From CAVXUB01 sp963764805 (GTDB lineage: Bacteria > Actinomycetota > Acidimicrobiia > Acidimicrobiales > Bog-793), in NCBI GenBank assembly GCA_963764805.1, contig CAVXUB010000003.1, positions 310,001 through 374,000 on the forward strand: 64,000 bases of DNA, in the 5' to 3' direction. A program made the translations under genes and the position numbers. The notes below the pieces were generated by a model that searched no databases, had not been told where the DNA came from, and worked only from the letters and a program-made list of their open reading frames with translations. Shown here piece by piece: positions 8,518 to 17,117 of the stretch (position 1 is the first letter of the stretch; each line of letters starts with the position of its first letter).

Positions 8518-10424
8518 GCATGCACGGCATGGGCCATGGACGCGGCCAGGGCGTCGGGCTCCGCTCGCTCAGCCGCGACCGGAGCGTCACCAAGCAGAAG
8601 CTGGCACCGGGGACGGTGAGGCGGATCGCTCGCTTTGCGGCACCCTATAGGCCGATCCTGGTGGTGTTCCTGGTGGTGATCATGGTCGACGCCCTGATGG
8701 GAGTGGCGAACCCCTTGATCTACAGGCAGATCATCGACGCCGGGATCCTCCGCCGGGACTCCGGCGCCGTGGTCACCTGGGCCGCGGTCGTGGCCGTGCT
8801 GGCCGTAGCCGACGCCCTCCTGTCCCTCCTCCAGCGCTACATCTCGGCCCGGGTCGGCGAGGGCCTCATCTACGACATGCGCGAGAAGGTCTTCGCCCAC
8901 GTGCAGCGCCAACCGCTGGCCTTCTTCACGCGCACGCAGACCGGCGCTCTCGTTTCGCGGCTGAACAACGACGTGCTCGGCGCCCAGCAGGCGTTCACGG
9001 ACACCCTCTCGTCGATCGTCAGCAATCTCGTGACGGTCGTGCTCACGATCGCCACGATGGCGTTCCTGTCTTGGCAGATCACCCTGGTGGCGATCGCTCT
9101 GCTGCCGATGTTCCTGGTCCCGGCCCGGCGGATCGGCCGGCGACTGCAGGAGCTGACGCGGGAGTCCTACAACCTCAACGCGGCGATGAACACGACGATG
9201 ACCGAGAGGTTCAACGTCTCCGGCGCCCTGCTCGTCAAGCTCTTCGGCAACGCCGAGAGCGAGCACCGGCAGTTCGCCGGGCGCGCCGCCAGGGTCCGCG
9301 ACATCGGGGTGCAGACTGCCATGTACGGCCGCGTGTTCTTCGTCTCGCTGCTCCTGACGTCCTCGCTCGCCACCGCCCTCGTCTACGGATGGGGTGGAGT
9401 GGCAGCCATCCACCAGGAGATGAACGTCGGCACGATCGTCGCCCTCAGCGCGTTGCTGAGCCGCCTCTACGGACCTCTGACGGCCCTGTCCAACATGAAC
9501 GTCGACGTGATGACCGCCCTCGTCTCCTTCGACCGGGTCTTCGAGGTGCTGGACCTGCAGCCGTTGATCGCCGACAAGCCGGACGCCGTGGTGCTCGCCC
9601 CGGGCCCGAGCGCACCCGCCACCATCGAGTTCGACCACGTCGACTTCAGCTACCCGACCGCCACCGAGGTCTCGCTGGCGTCGCTGGAGTCGGTGGCGGT
9701 GCTCGATCAGGCACCCTCGCAGCAAGTGCTCCACGACGTCAGCTTCCGAGCCGAACCGGGACAGCTGGTCGCGCTCGTCGGACCGTCGGGAGCCGGCAAG
9801 ACGACGATCTCGAGCCTCGTGCCACGTCTCTACGACGTGCGCCAGGGCGCAGTCCGGGTCAAGGGGCAGGACGTCCGGGACGTCACGCTCGAATCGCTGC
9901 AGCACTCGATCGGCGTCGTCACCCAGGACGCGCACCTCTTCCACGAGACGATCCGCGACAACCTCCTCTACGGGCGCCCGGGAGCCAGCGAGGGCGAGCT
10001 GATGGCGGCCCTCGAGGGTGCGCAGATCCTGCCTCTCGTCGAGTCCCTCCCGGACGGCCTCGACACTGTCGTCGGCGATCGTGGCTACCGGCTCTCGGGA
10101 GGCGAGAAGCAGCGCATCGCCCTCGCTCGCCTGCTGCTCAAGGCGCCCGACATCGTGGTGCTCGACGAGGCCACCGCCCACCTCGACTCGGAGTCGGAGC
10201 TGGCGGTGCAGAAGGCCCTCAAGACTGCGCTGTCCGGCCGCACCTCCCTCGTCATCGCCCACCGGCTCTCGACGGTGCGCGAGGCGGACCAGATCCTGGT
10301 GGTCGACGGCGGCCGGATCGTAGAGCGGGGGCGCCACGACGAGCTGATGGCGGCCGGAGGCCTCTACGCCGAGCTGTACCGGACCCAGTTCGAGCGCCAG
10401 GCTCCGCAGGCGGTGAGCGCCTGA
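8514..10424 (+). CDS. ABC exporter, fused permease-ATPase half transporter
   Basis: A 636-residue half-transporter. After a short His/Gly/Met-rich N-terminus (MSMHGMGHGRG) comes the six-helix ABC exporter membrane domain (about residues 45-330). The nucleotide-binding domain follows, with Walker A GPSGAGKTT, Q-loop VVTQDAH, signature LSGGEKQR, Walker B IVVLDEATAHLD and H-loop IAHRLSTV, so all catalytic motifs are intact. It should homodimerise and export a lipophilic drug, lipid or peptide. Start at 8514 is chosen because it overlaps the MarR stop by four bases (ATGA). The MarR coupling suggests inducible efflux; the substrate is unknown. Confidence 0.92.
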   Translation: MSMHGMGHGRGQGVGLRSLSRDRSVTKQKLAPGTVRRIARFAAPYRPILVVFLVVIMVDALMGVANPLIYRQIIDAGILRRDSGAVVTWAAVVAVLAVADALLSLLQRYISARVGEGLIYDMREKVFAHVQRQPLAFFTRTQTGALVSRLNNDVLGAQQAFTDTLSSIVSNLVTVVLTIATMAFLSWQITLVAIALLPMFLVPARRIGRRLQELTRESYNLNAAMNTTMTERFNVSGALLVKLFGNAESEHRQFAGRAARVRDIGVQTAMYGRVFFVSLLLTSSLATALVYGWGGVAAIHQEMNVGTIVALSALLSRLYGPLTALSNMNVDVMTALVSFDRVFEVLDLQPLIADKPDAVVLAPGPSAPATIEFDHVDFSYPTATEVSLASLESVAVLDQAPSQQVLHDVSFRAEPGQLVALVGPSGAGKTTISSLVPRLYDVRQGAVRVKGQDVRDVTLESLQHSIGVVTQDAHLFHETIRDNLLYGRPGASEGELMAALEGAQILPLVESLPDGLDTVVGDRGYRLSGGEKQRIALARLLLKAPDIVVLDEATAHLDSESELAVQKALKTALSGRTSLVIAHRLSTVREADQILVVDGGRIVERGRHDELMAAGGLYAELYRTQFERQAPQAVSA

Positions 10425-10541
10425 GACATGGACGGCGAGGACGCCATCATCTACTGGCGGAAAGTCTGAACGCATCACCACGAAAAGCGTTGAGACCACC
10501 ACATAGCGTGGCAGAGCCCGGTACCATGGCCTGCACACGCT

Positions 10542-11723
10542 ATGAGACGGCTTGGCTGGCGCGCCCCCCAGATCCGAATCCTCACAGGCCTCCTCGCCGG
10601 TGGCCTGACCCTGATCGTCCCAGTCGGCGGAACTGCCGCCCTCGCAGGCGGTCCGGCCGCACATCCCGGCCCCGGGAAGCACGCCCATCAGACCTCTCCG
10701 ACGACGACCACCGTTCCCCTCGTTCCGGCATCGGCGGACCCGTTGTTGACACGAGCGGTGAAGCTGGCGTCGCAGGCTCTCTCCGAGGATCGCGTGGCCG
10801 GCGCAGCGGCGGAGCGCTACGACGAGGAGGAGGTGCTGCTCCCGAAGGCACGCGCAGCAGTGGCCTCCGTGGACGTGGAGCTGGCGGCGGCATCCTCGGC
10901 GCTCAGGCAGGCCGAGAGCCAGTTGCGACAAGCCGCCGTCGAGTCCTACGTGTCGAGCATGGGCTTCTCCGTGACGGGAGTGGTGCTGACGGCCGCCCCG
11001 GACAACGAGCAGATGGCGTCGGTGTACGCCAACGTCGGGCTGGACCAGCTGAACGCAGCCGTCGCCAAGGTGACCTCCTTGAAGGAAGCGTTGCGCCGCG
11101 AGCGCGCAGCGCGGGTCTCGGACCTCGCCGGGATCAAGAGCACCCTGGCCGCGATCGCGGGCGCCAGGACGCAGGCCTCGACAGCCAGCGCTGAGGCCGA
11201 GGTGGCCCTGGCGCGCGTCGAGGGGCAGCTGATCGCCCTGCTGGGCCCTGCCCGAGCGGCGAACCTGCTCGACCTCGTGTCGGGGCAGGCCAAGTACAAG
11301 GGCCCTTCCCTCGCCGGCAAGCACGCCGCCAAGGCCGCGACGGCGGCCGAGGGCCTGGTTGCCGTCAAAGCCGCCGAGAAGCTGATCGGCAAACCCTACG
11401 TGTGGGGGGGCGCCACCGCTGCCGGAGTCGACTGCTCCGGCCTGGTGATGCTCGGCTGGGAGCGCGCCGGTATCGACCTCGAGCACGGCGCGACGACACA
11501 GTGGGAGGAGTCCCGACCGGTGCCGATCGGCAAGCTACGTCCCGGCGACCTGCTCTTCTACCATTTCGCCAACGACGGCCCATGGCCCATCACCCACGTG
11601 GTGATGTACGTCGGGTCCGGGCCCTACGGCGCCGAGACGATCCTCCAGGCGTCTGCACCAGGCACGACAGTCGGCTTTGCACCGATCTACTTCGGCGGCT
11701 TCGTCGGCGCCGGAAGGCCCTGA
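10542..11723 (+). CDS. NlpC/P60 peptidoglycan endopeptidase with coiled coil
   Basis: A 393-residue exported protein. It has an N-terminal signal/anchor (GLLAGGLTLIVPVGGTAALA), a Thr/Pro linker, a long Ala/Glu-rich coiled coil (about residues 70-245), then an NlpC/P60 domain. Catalytic Cys lies in VDCSGLVMLGW and His in ITHVVMYVG. This layout is that of actinobacterial RipA-like D,L-endopeptidases, which cut stem peptides during division; the coiled coil usually autoinhibits or binds a partner such as FtsX. The 117 bases upstream hold no recognisable riboswitch. It converges with the Fpg gene, six bases apart. Confidence 0.88.
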   Translation: MRRLGWRAPQIRILTGLLAGGLTLIVPVGGTAALAGGPAAHPGPGKHAHQTSPTTTTVPLVPASADPLLTRAVKLASQALSEDRVAGAAAERYDEEEVLLPKARAAVASVDVELAAASSALRQAESQLRQAAVESYVSSMGFSVTGVVLTAAPDNEQMASVYANVGLDQLNAAVAKVTSLKEALRRERAARVSDLAGIKSTLAAIAGARTQASTASAEAEVALARVEGQLIALLGPARAANLLDLVSGQAKYKGPSLAGKHAAKAATAAEGLVAVKAAEKLIGKPYVWGGATAAGVDCSGLVMLGWERAGIDLEHGATTQWEESRPVPIGKLRPGDLLFYHFANDGPWPITHVVMYVGSGPYGAETILQASAPGTTVGFAPIYFGGFVGAGRP

Positions 11724-11729
11724 ACCCCC

Positions 11730-12590
11730 TTACTTGAGCAGGCGCGAGAGCCGCCGGTCGGCGAGCACCTTGCCGCCTGTCTGGCAGGTCGGGCAGTACT
11801 GCAGGGATCGGGTGGCGAACGAGACCTCCCTGATCTTGTCCCCGCAGACGGCGCAGGTCTGGCCGGTGCGGGCGTGGACCCGCATCCCGCTCCGCTTTCC
11901 GTCCTTCAACTCGTCCATCTGCAGCGGCGAGGAGCGCTCGATCGCGGCTGTCAGCACCTCGAGGACCGCGTCGCGCAGGCGCGCCACCTCCTCCGGCGTG
12001 CACCTGGTCGCCGGCTTGAAGGGCGAGAGCTTCGCCGCGTGCAGCGCCTCGTCCGAGTAGGCGTTGCCGATCCCGGCGATGAAGGATTGGCGGGCCAGGG
12101 CGTGCTTCAGGTCTCCCTGCTCGGAGGCGAGCGCCTCCCCCAGCCACTCCGTGGTGAACGCCGGATCGAACGGCTCGATGCCGAGCGTCGCCACGCCCTC
12201 GATCTCGTCGGGGGATCGCACGACCCATACGGCCAGTCGCTTCTCCGTCCCGGCTTCGGTGACGTCGAAACCTTCGCCCGATTCCAGCACCACCCGCAGG
12301 GCCAAGGGTCCCCTCGTCGGCCGGCGGGCGGCTGCAGACGGCGCCGTCACCCATCGCACCCAGCCGGCCCGCGCCAGGTTGAGGACGAGCCACAGCCCGT
12401 CCCAATGACTGCAGACGTACTTGCCCCGTCGTTCGCAAGCCGTGAACCGGCGACCCCGCAGGTCGCCGAGAGGCGGGTCGACGGTCTTCAGCGCCGAGAT
12501 CGATGCGACTTCGGCCCGCCCGAGCGACTGGTCCCGACAGCGCTCGTCGAGGCGGCGGCAAAGGATCTCGAGCTCGGGAAGTTCCGGCAC
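11730..12590 (-). CDS. mutM: Formamidopyrimidine-DNA glycosylase family protein (Fpg/Nei)
   Basis: A 286-residue base-excision repair glycosylase/AP lyase. The protein begins (M)PELPELEIL, supplying the catalytic N-terminal Pro and Glu, which fixes the GTG start at 12590 even though no strong Shine-Dalgarno is present. RRGKYV carries the conserved Lys, NAYSDEALHAAKLSP is the H2TH motif, and the C-terminus has a C-x2-C...C-x2-C zinc finger (CAVC...CPTC). Substrate preference between oxidised purines and pyrimidines cannot be settled from sequence. Confidence 0.92.
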   Translation of the reverse strand: MPELPELEILCRRLDERCRDQSLGRAEVASISALKTVDPPLGDLRGRRFTACERRGKYVCSHWDGLWLVLNLARAGWVRWVTAPSAAARRPTRGPLALRVVLESGEGFDVTEAGTEKRLAVWVVRSPDEIEGVATLGIEPFDPAFTTEWLGEALASEQGDLKHALARQSFIAGIGNAYSDEALHAAKLSPFKPATRCTPEEVARLRDAVLEVLTAAIERSSPLQMDELKDGKRSGMRVHARTGQTCAVCGDKIREVSFATRSLQYCPTCQTGGKVLADRRLSRLLK

Positions 12591-12618
12591 CGAGATATCT
12601 CTAGCGGATAAGCACGAG

Positions 12619-12639
12619 CCGTGCCGCCCGGGGGCACGG
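12619..12639 (-). terminator. Hairpin between diguanylate cyclase and fpg
   Basis: CCGTGCC, a 7-base loop, then GGCACGG form a perfect 7-bp stem just beyond the diguanylate cyclase stop. No T-run follows. Could terminate the upstream minus-strand transcript. Confidence 0.35.
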
Positions 12640-12690
12640 TCCTCGGGGCTGATCAGGCCTCGCTGGGCCGGTCGGGCCAGGCCGGTCGGG

Positions 12691-13983
12691 CTAGGCCGGA
12701 CGGGCGGGAGCGATGGTGAGCGGTTCGTTGGGGGCGTGGGCGAGGCAGTCGCGTCCTGCGCGCTTTGCCTCGTAGAGCGCCGCGTCGGCGGCGGCCACGA
12801 GCTCTGCCGGGGTGCGCCGGAAGGGAGCGAGGGCTGCGACACCGAACGATGCGGTGACTGCAAAGCGAGGAACGCCCGACTCGTGGGCGCGCTTGACCGC
12901 CAGGCGCAGGCGTTCGGCCGCCGACCCGGCCGCCAGGCCGTCGGTTCCCGGCAGGACCACGACGAACTCCTCGCCGCCGTAGCGGAAGGCGCGGTCGGCC
13001 GTTCGTCGCAGCCCGCCTGCCAGGACACGCCCGACGGCCGCCAGGGCGGCATCGCCGTTCTGGTGACCGTGCTGGTCGTTGTAGTCCTTGAAGTGGTCGA
13101 CGTCGACCATCAAGACGGCGAGGGGAGTGCCCATCCGGATCGCCCTCTCGCATTCGCTGCGCAGCATCTGCTCCAGCGCCGCCCGGTTGAGCAGGCCGGT
13201 CAGGGGATCGGTGTAGCTCGCCTGGCGCAGGCGGGCGTGGCGCCTGTTGACTTCCAGCGCGCCGGCGGCGTGGGTTGCCAGCGCCTCCACGAGTGATGCG
13301 AGCGATGAGGCGGGCCGGTCGATGCCATGCAGGTCGAGCAATCCCATCAGCTCGTCGGCGGCGACGAGCCGGACAGTCCAGCCGTGCGGCCGCGCATGCA
13401 TCGACCCCTCTTCGACGATGCGGCCGGTCGCAGTCAGGTACCCCGTGGCACGGCCGCCGGGCTGGTTGTGGCCGGCACGGAGGACTGATCCGTCGCTGTT
13501 CGCCAACCACAGGACCGCCTCGGACGCCCCCGTGATGCCGCACACCGCCTTGGTGACGATCGCAGCGACGTCGTCCGGATCGAGTGTGCCCGCCAGCTTC
13601 TCGGCCACGTCCAGGATCATCGCCAGGTTGTCGGCCTGCACGCCGAGGGCCGCCTCGCTGCTGCGGGAACGCTCCCGCTCGGCGGACAACGAACGGGCAA
13701 GCGCCCTCAGATGCCGGCGCTGGCTGTTCACGTTGACGACGACTGCGATGCACAGGCCGCCCTCTGCGCCGAGGAGCACTCGGAGCACGTCGGTGGCCCG
13801 CGAGACGTTCCCGCCGGTCGTCCGCGCCAGGTGGGGGACGACCACGTCGAGCAGGACGATGAGCGCGCCGATCGAGCCGATGCCGACCAGGCCGACGGCG
13901 ATGCTGACGACCACGAACGATCGCCTCAGCAACCGCGCCGCCCGATTGTCGAGAGGGCCGCCGCCGCCCTGCTCCACGGGCAT
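12691..13983 (-). CDS. Membrane-anchored GAF-GGDEF diguanylate cyclase
   Basis: A 430-residue protein. Two N-terminal membrane segments (about residues 22-47 and 66-84) are followed by a short coiled coil, a GAF-like sensory domain (about 115-250) and a GGDEF domain. The active-site loop is GGEEF at about 336-340, and the inhibitory I-site RxxD (RTAD) sits the canonical five residues before it, so both catalysis and product feedback look intact. It makes cyclic di-GMP from two GTP. The ATG at 13983 is chosen over the one 13 codons upstream because AAGGAGG precedes it. An EAL gene lies 74 bases upstream on the same strand, so synthesis and breakdown enzymes are paired. Confidence 0.9.
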   Translation of the reverse strand: MPVEQGGGGPLDNRAARLLRRSFVVVSIAVGLVGIGSIGALIVLLDVVVPHLARTTGGNVSRATDVLRVLLGAEGGLCIAVVVNVNSQRRHLRALARSLSAERERSRSSEAALGVQADNLAMILDVAEKLAGTLDPDDVAAIVTKAVCGITGASEAVLWLANSDGSVLRAGHNQPGGRATGYLTATGRIVEEGSMHARPHGWTVRLVAADELMGLLDLHGIDRPASSLASLVEALATHAAGALEVNRRHARLRQASYTDPLTGLLNRAALEQMLRSECERAIRMGTPLAVLMVDVDHFKDYNDQHGHQNGDAALAAVGRVLAGGLRRTADRAFRYGGEEFVVVLPGTDGLAAGSAAERLRLAVKRAHESGVPRFAVTASFGVAALAPFRRTPAELVAAADAALYEAKRAGRDCLAHAPNEPLTIAPARPA

Positions 13984-14057
13984 CGCCTCCTTGCCGGCTC
14001 CATCTTTGGCCTGACAGTTCAATCGACTGTCGCGGCCCCCAGCTTGAGCCCTTGTGT

Positions 14058-14786
14058 TCAGCCGGCGGCGTAGGCCTCTGCGGGCTGAGGCCTGCCGATG
14101 TGGTAGCCCTGGCCGGCGTGGATGCCGAAAGAGCGGAGCGTCTCGAGCTCCGTCTCGGTCTCGATGCCCTCGGCGATGACGGTTGCCCCGATGCGATCCG
14201 AGAAGGAGCCGAGAGCGAGCGCCACCGCCTGGTTGCCGATGTCGCCGTCGATCCCGCGGGTGATGTCGGTGTCGATCTTGATGATGTCCGGCCGTACGCC
14301 GATGATGTTGTTCAGGCTGTCGCCGGAGGCGTCGTCGATCGCGATGCGCACGCCTTCGGCTCGCAGCTCGTCGATGGTCGCTTCGAGGGCGCCGTATTCC
14401 TCGACGGCTGCCGCCTCTGAGATGTCGAGCATCACCCGCGACAGCGGCATGCTGCCGAGAGCGTGGCGCAGCGCGCTCGATGCGGCCGTCTCCGGCGAGG
14501 CGTTGAAGGCGATGAAGGCGTCCTCCGGCAGCACCTTGCTGGAGGCGACCGCGACCCGTATGGCCTCCGACTCGAGCCGCACCCGCTGGCCCGATGCCGT
14601 GGCCTCCTGGAACCAGGCGGCGGGGGAGCGAGATCCGGCGTCGGGGAAGCGGGCCAGAGCCTCGTAGCCCACCACCTTCATCGACGCCAGCTCGATGATC
14701 GGCTGGAAGACGACCCTCAGCTCACCGCCACGTAGGAGCGTGTCGATCGCTGCGGCGCCGGCCGGCTCCTGGCTCTCGTCTCCCAT
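14058..14786 (-). CDS. Stand-alone EAL domain cyclic di-GMP phosphodiesterase
   Basis: A 242-residue cytoplasmic protein that is almost entirely an EAL domain. Metal- and substrate-binding residues are visible: E in YEALARF, N in FNASP, E in LDISEA, the DD pair in IAIDDASGD, K in IKIDTD, E in AEGIETE, and Q in GQGYHIGRP. Loop 6 is unusual: the canonical DDFGTGYSSL is replaced by DDASGDSLNN, which may change dimerisation or rate. Expected reaction: cyclic di-GMP to pGpG. AAAGG precedes the ATG at 14786. It may be co-transcribed with the diguanylate cyclase downstream. A hairpin (14917-14937) separates it from the sigma operon. Confidence 0.85.
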   Translation of the reverse strand: MGDESQEPAGAAAIDTLLRGGELRVVFQPIIELASMKVVGYEALARFPDAGSRSPAAWFQEATASGQRVRLESEAIRVAVASSKVLPEDAFIAFNASPETAASSALRHALGSMPLSRVMLDISEAAAVEEYGALEATIDELRAEGVRIAIDDASGDSLNNIIGVRPDIIKIDTDITRGIDGDIGNQAVALALGSFSDRIGATVIAEGIETETELETLRSFGIHAGQGYHIGRPQPAEAYAAG

Positions 14787-14916
14787 CCGTTGTCGCCTTT
14801 CTGCCCTCGTCCGCGGGCGGCGGCCGCTCTGTGGACCGTTGCCCGCCGGAAAGCTGGAGCCGCCGAGCCGCCGCCGGGTGTCTGCAGAGCGATTTCGTGG
14901 GTGCTTCGGAATGACT

Positions 14917-14937
14917 GGACCGCCTGCCCGGCGGTCC
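14917..14937 (-). terminator. Hairpin downstream of the sigma factor operon
   Basis: GGACCGCC, loop TGCCC, then GGCGGTCC: a perfect 8-bp stem located 73 bases past the sigma factor stop and before the EAL gene. No clear T-run. Confidence 0.45.
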
Positions 14938-15009
14938 GTAAGCGACGCTACTACCGGTCGCCGGCTGCCCGCTCGGCTTGCGGCACCTGTCCGCGAACTC
15001 GTCTTGTCG

Positions 15010-15768
15010 TCAGCTCTCTGCCTCTGCAGGGTCCGCGCCGAGAGCCTGGCGGAGCATCGCCAGGCTTCGCGCCAACAGGCGCGACACGTGCATCTGGCTG
15101 AGGCCGACCCGCTCTGCGATCTCGGACTGGGTGAGATCCTCGACGTAGCGCATCCTGAGGATCGTCCGCTCCCTCTCCGGCAGCGAGGCGATGTGCGGAT
15201 CGAGCAGGACCCGATCGTCGGCCTTGGTGAAGCCGCTGTCCTCCGACCACAGCCGCGTGCCGAGCGACCCACCCTCGGGGGCGGGCGCGTCGAGTGACCC
15301 CGCCCGGTAGGCGTGTCCCGCCTCCAGAGCCTCGAGCACGTTCTCCTCGCTCGTGTTGCACTCGGCCGCCAACTCCTTGACGGTGGGGGAACGCCCCAGC
15401 CTCTGGGTCAGGTCGCTCACCACCTGACCGAGCTCCAGGTACAGCTCCTGCACGCGCCGGGGAGCCCGCACCGACCACCCACGGTCGCGGAAGTGTCGTT
15501 TCAGCTCGCCGAGAATCGTGCTTGCGGCGTAGGCAGAGAACGCGTAGCCGAGGGCCGGATCGAAGCCGTCCACCGCCTTGATCAGCCCCACCGAGGCCGC
15601 CTGCACGAGGTCGTCGTAAGGCTCGCCGCGGTTGGCGAAGCGTCGAGCGAGTTGCTCGACCAGTGTCAGGTGTTCCTCGATCAGCCGGGAGCGGAGCTCG
15701 GGGTCACGGGTCCTGGCGTATTCGGCCAGCCTCTCGTCCGTACCCCCGCGGCCTTCGACCGCCGTCAC
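15010..15768 (-). CDS. SigB/SigF-family RNA polymerase sigma factor
   Basis: A 252-residue sigma-70 group 3 factor. Region 2 is visible (LVEQLARRFANRGEPYDDLV then GLIKAVDGFDPALGYAFSAY, with the core-binding DLVQAASVGL). Region 3 follows (APRRVQELYLELGQ...LGRSPTVKELA), then region 4 with an HTH (LTQSEIAERVGLSQMHVSRLLARSL). Sigma factors of this type direct stress or developmental regulons and are held by RsbW-type anti-sigma factors. The GTG start overlaps the anti-sigma stop (GTGA), so the two are translationally coupled. It is the last gene of the whiB-antagonist-anti-sigma-sigma operon. Confidence 0.9.
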   Translation of the reverse strand: MTAVEGRGGTDERLAEYARTRDPELRSRLIEEHLTLVEQLARRFANRGEPYDDLVQAASVGLIKAVDGFDPALGYAFSAYAASTILGELKRHFRDRGWSVRAPRRVQELYLELGQVVSDLTQRLGRSPTVKELAAECNTSEENVLEALEAGHAYRAGSLDAPAPEGGSLGTRLWSEDSGFTKADDRVLLDPHIASLPERERTILRMRYVEDLTQSEIAERVGLSQMHVSRLLARSLAMLRQALGADPAEAES

Positions 15769-16367
15769 GACGCGGCAAACGGCGACGTCGAGCGCCGCTT
15801 GCGGATCCAGCCTCTGCGCGTGGCGCCTTCGGTCCGGACGCCGTGCTCGTCCACCAGCGCGTCGAGGATGCGAGCAGAGAGCTCGTCGCGCGTCATCGCC
15901 GGCGCCACGTCCATGTCGAAGGCCCCGCTACCACCATCCACATCCATATCCACATCCAGATCGTCGACAGACGTCCCGGCCGATGCGGCCGGTTCAGCCC
16001 CGGCGGCTGGGACGGTTCCCGGCGCACCCGCAGACGTCTCGTCGGGCACCGCCGCAAGTGCCACGGGTCCGCCCGTCTCGGCATCGGGCATCGCCGCGCA
16101 GGTGATGCGGATCTCGTCCCCCGCCCACGAGTAGCCGAGCAGGAGGGTGGTGTGGTCGAGATCCCCGGACACGCAGAGCGTGCAGAGCTCGTCGATGGCC
16201 AGGCGCAGGTCGGCGATCTCGTCGTAGCCGAAGTCGACGAGGGCCGCCACCGCGGCGGCCGTCATGCGGGCGAGCGACCAGAGCTCCGGGCTGGCGGGCA
16301 TCGAGAGCTCGACGCGCTCCAGGTCGGTGCCGGCGAACTCGATCGCCTCCTTGCGGCGCGGCTCCAT
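15765..16367 (-). CDS. RsbW-like anti-sigma factor with degenerate ATPase and acidic extension
   Basis: A 200-residue protein. The first ~95 residues match the GHKL fold of anti-sigma kinases (ELSMPASPELWSLARMT then DEIADLRLAIDELCTL). The N-box Asn expected four residues after Glu60 is Leu64, and no D-x-G-x-G box is evident, so ATP-dependent phosphorylation of the antagonist is doubtful. Residues ~100-200 form an extension not typical of RsbW: an Ala/Pro linker, an acidic Asp-Val repeat (VDDLDVDMDVDGG), then a basic C-terminus. Its position between the STAS antagonist and the sigma gene supports an anti-sigma role; binding may not be nucleotide-regulated. Confidence 0.78.
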   Translation of the reverse strand: MEPRRKEAIEFAGTDLERVELSMPASPELWSLARMTAAAVAALVDFGYDEIADLRLAIDELCTLCVSGDLDHTTLLLGYSWAGDEIRITCAAMPDAETGGPVALAAVPDETSAGAPGTVPAAGAEPAASAGTSVDDLDVDMDVDGGSGAFDMDVAPAMTRDELSARILDALVDEHGVRTEGATRRGWIRKRRSTSPFAAS

Positions 16368-16389
16368 GTTCTTGGGAACTCCCGGGCGC

Positions 16390-16761
16390 TCAGGCGACGG
16401 CGTCGGCCAAATCGGAGTAGACGCCGAACACGTCGTTGAGGCCGGTGATCTCGAGCACCTTCACGATCTGCGGCCTCGTCACGACGAGCCGCATGCTGCC
16501 GTCGTCCGGGTGGGCATCCCGGATCTGCTTCCATCCGGCGACGAGCACACCGATACCGGTGGAATCGATGAAGGTGACCTCGGACAAGTCGACGACCAGG
16601 ACGGGCGCCTCGGCCGGCACCTGGCCGAGCACCGCGCCGAGCTGCGGCGCGGTCGCCACGTCGACCTCGCCGGAGGCGCGGATGACAGGGATCGCGCCCC
16701 CAAGGTCGATCGTCGCCGAGAAGTCCTCGTTCACGGTGAGGCCGCCTCCCGCCTCGCTCAT
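16390..16761 (-). CDS. rsbV: STAS-domain anti-sigma factor antagonist
   Basis: A 123-residue single STAS domain. The regulatory phosphorylation site is Ser67 in VTFIDSTGIGVLVAG, preceded by the family SGEVDVATAPQL strand. When unphosphorylated, such proteins bind the anti-sigma factor and free sigma. The ATG overlaps the whiB stop (ATGA) and the anti-sigma gene starts 22 bases after its stop. If the neighbouring anti-sigma protein cannot act as a kinase, phosphorylation must come from another HATPase, for example the MEDS/HATPase protein at 57-58 kb. Confidence 0.9.
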   Translation of the reverse strand: MSEAGGGLTVNEDFSATIDLGGAIPVIRASGEVDVATAPQLGAVLGQVPAEAPVLVVDLSEVTFIDSTGIGVLVAGWKQIRDAHPDDGSMRLVVTRPQIVKVLEITGLNDVFGVYSDLADAVA

Positions 16762-17117
16762 CGCGCCAGCCGTTCACACGGCTCGGGGTGCAGGCGGTGC
16801 ACCGCAGTCGTGACCTGCGGCCCGCCCTCGTCCGCACTCGGCTCGTCGCCGGCGGGACGGCCCTGGCGCGCCCGCGCCCGTGCGCGCTCGGAGAGCCCGG
16901 CCCAGATCCCCTTCAGTGACGGGTGTTCGAGCGCGAACTCGAGACACTCTGCGCGCACCTCGCAGCCGGCGCAGATCTGCCGGGCCCGGGTGAAGGTCAG
17001 CTGGTCGGCGGGGAAGAAGACCTCCGTCCCCACCCCCCGGCACGCGGCTCTGGCGTGCCAGGCGGGGCGGGCGCAGATCGCCTCGATCGGGTCGTCGCAG
17101 GTCGTCGTCGGCTGCAT
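16758..17117 (-). CDS. WhiB family iron-sulfur transcriptional regulator
   Basis: A 119-residue WhiB-like protein. Four cluster-ligating cysteines are present: AACRGVGTEVFFP supplies the first, then CAGC and C in EVRAEC. The G-I-W-A-G turn and a basic C-terminal tail (SERARARARQGRP) give the DNA-binding end. WhiB proteins bind [4Fe-4S] and act with sigma region 4. The ATG at 17117 is preferred (AAGAGG upstream). An in-frame ATG at 17144 has no ribosome site. It is first in an operon with the STAS antagonist, anti-sigma and sigma genes, and overlaps the antagonist start by four bases. Confidence 0.88.
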   Translation of the reverse strand: MQPTTTCDDPIEAICARPAWHARAACRGVGTEVFFPADQLTFTRARQICAGCEVRAECLEFALEHPSLKGIWAGLSERARARARQGRPAGDEPSADEGGPQVTTAVHRLHPEPCERLAR

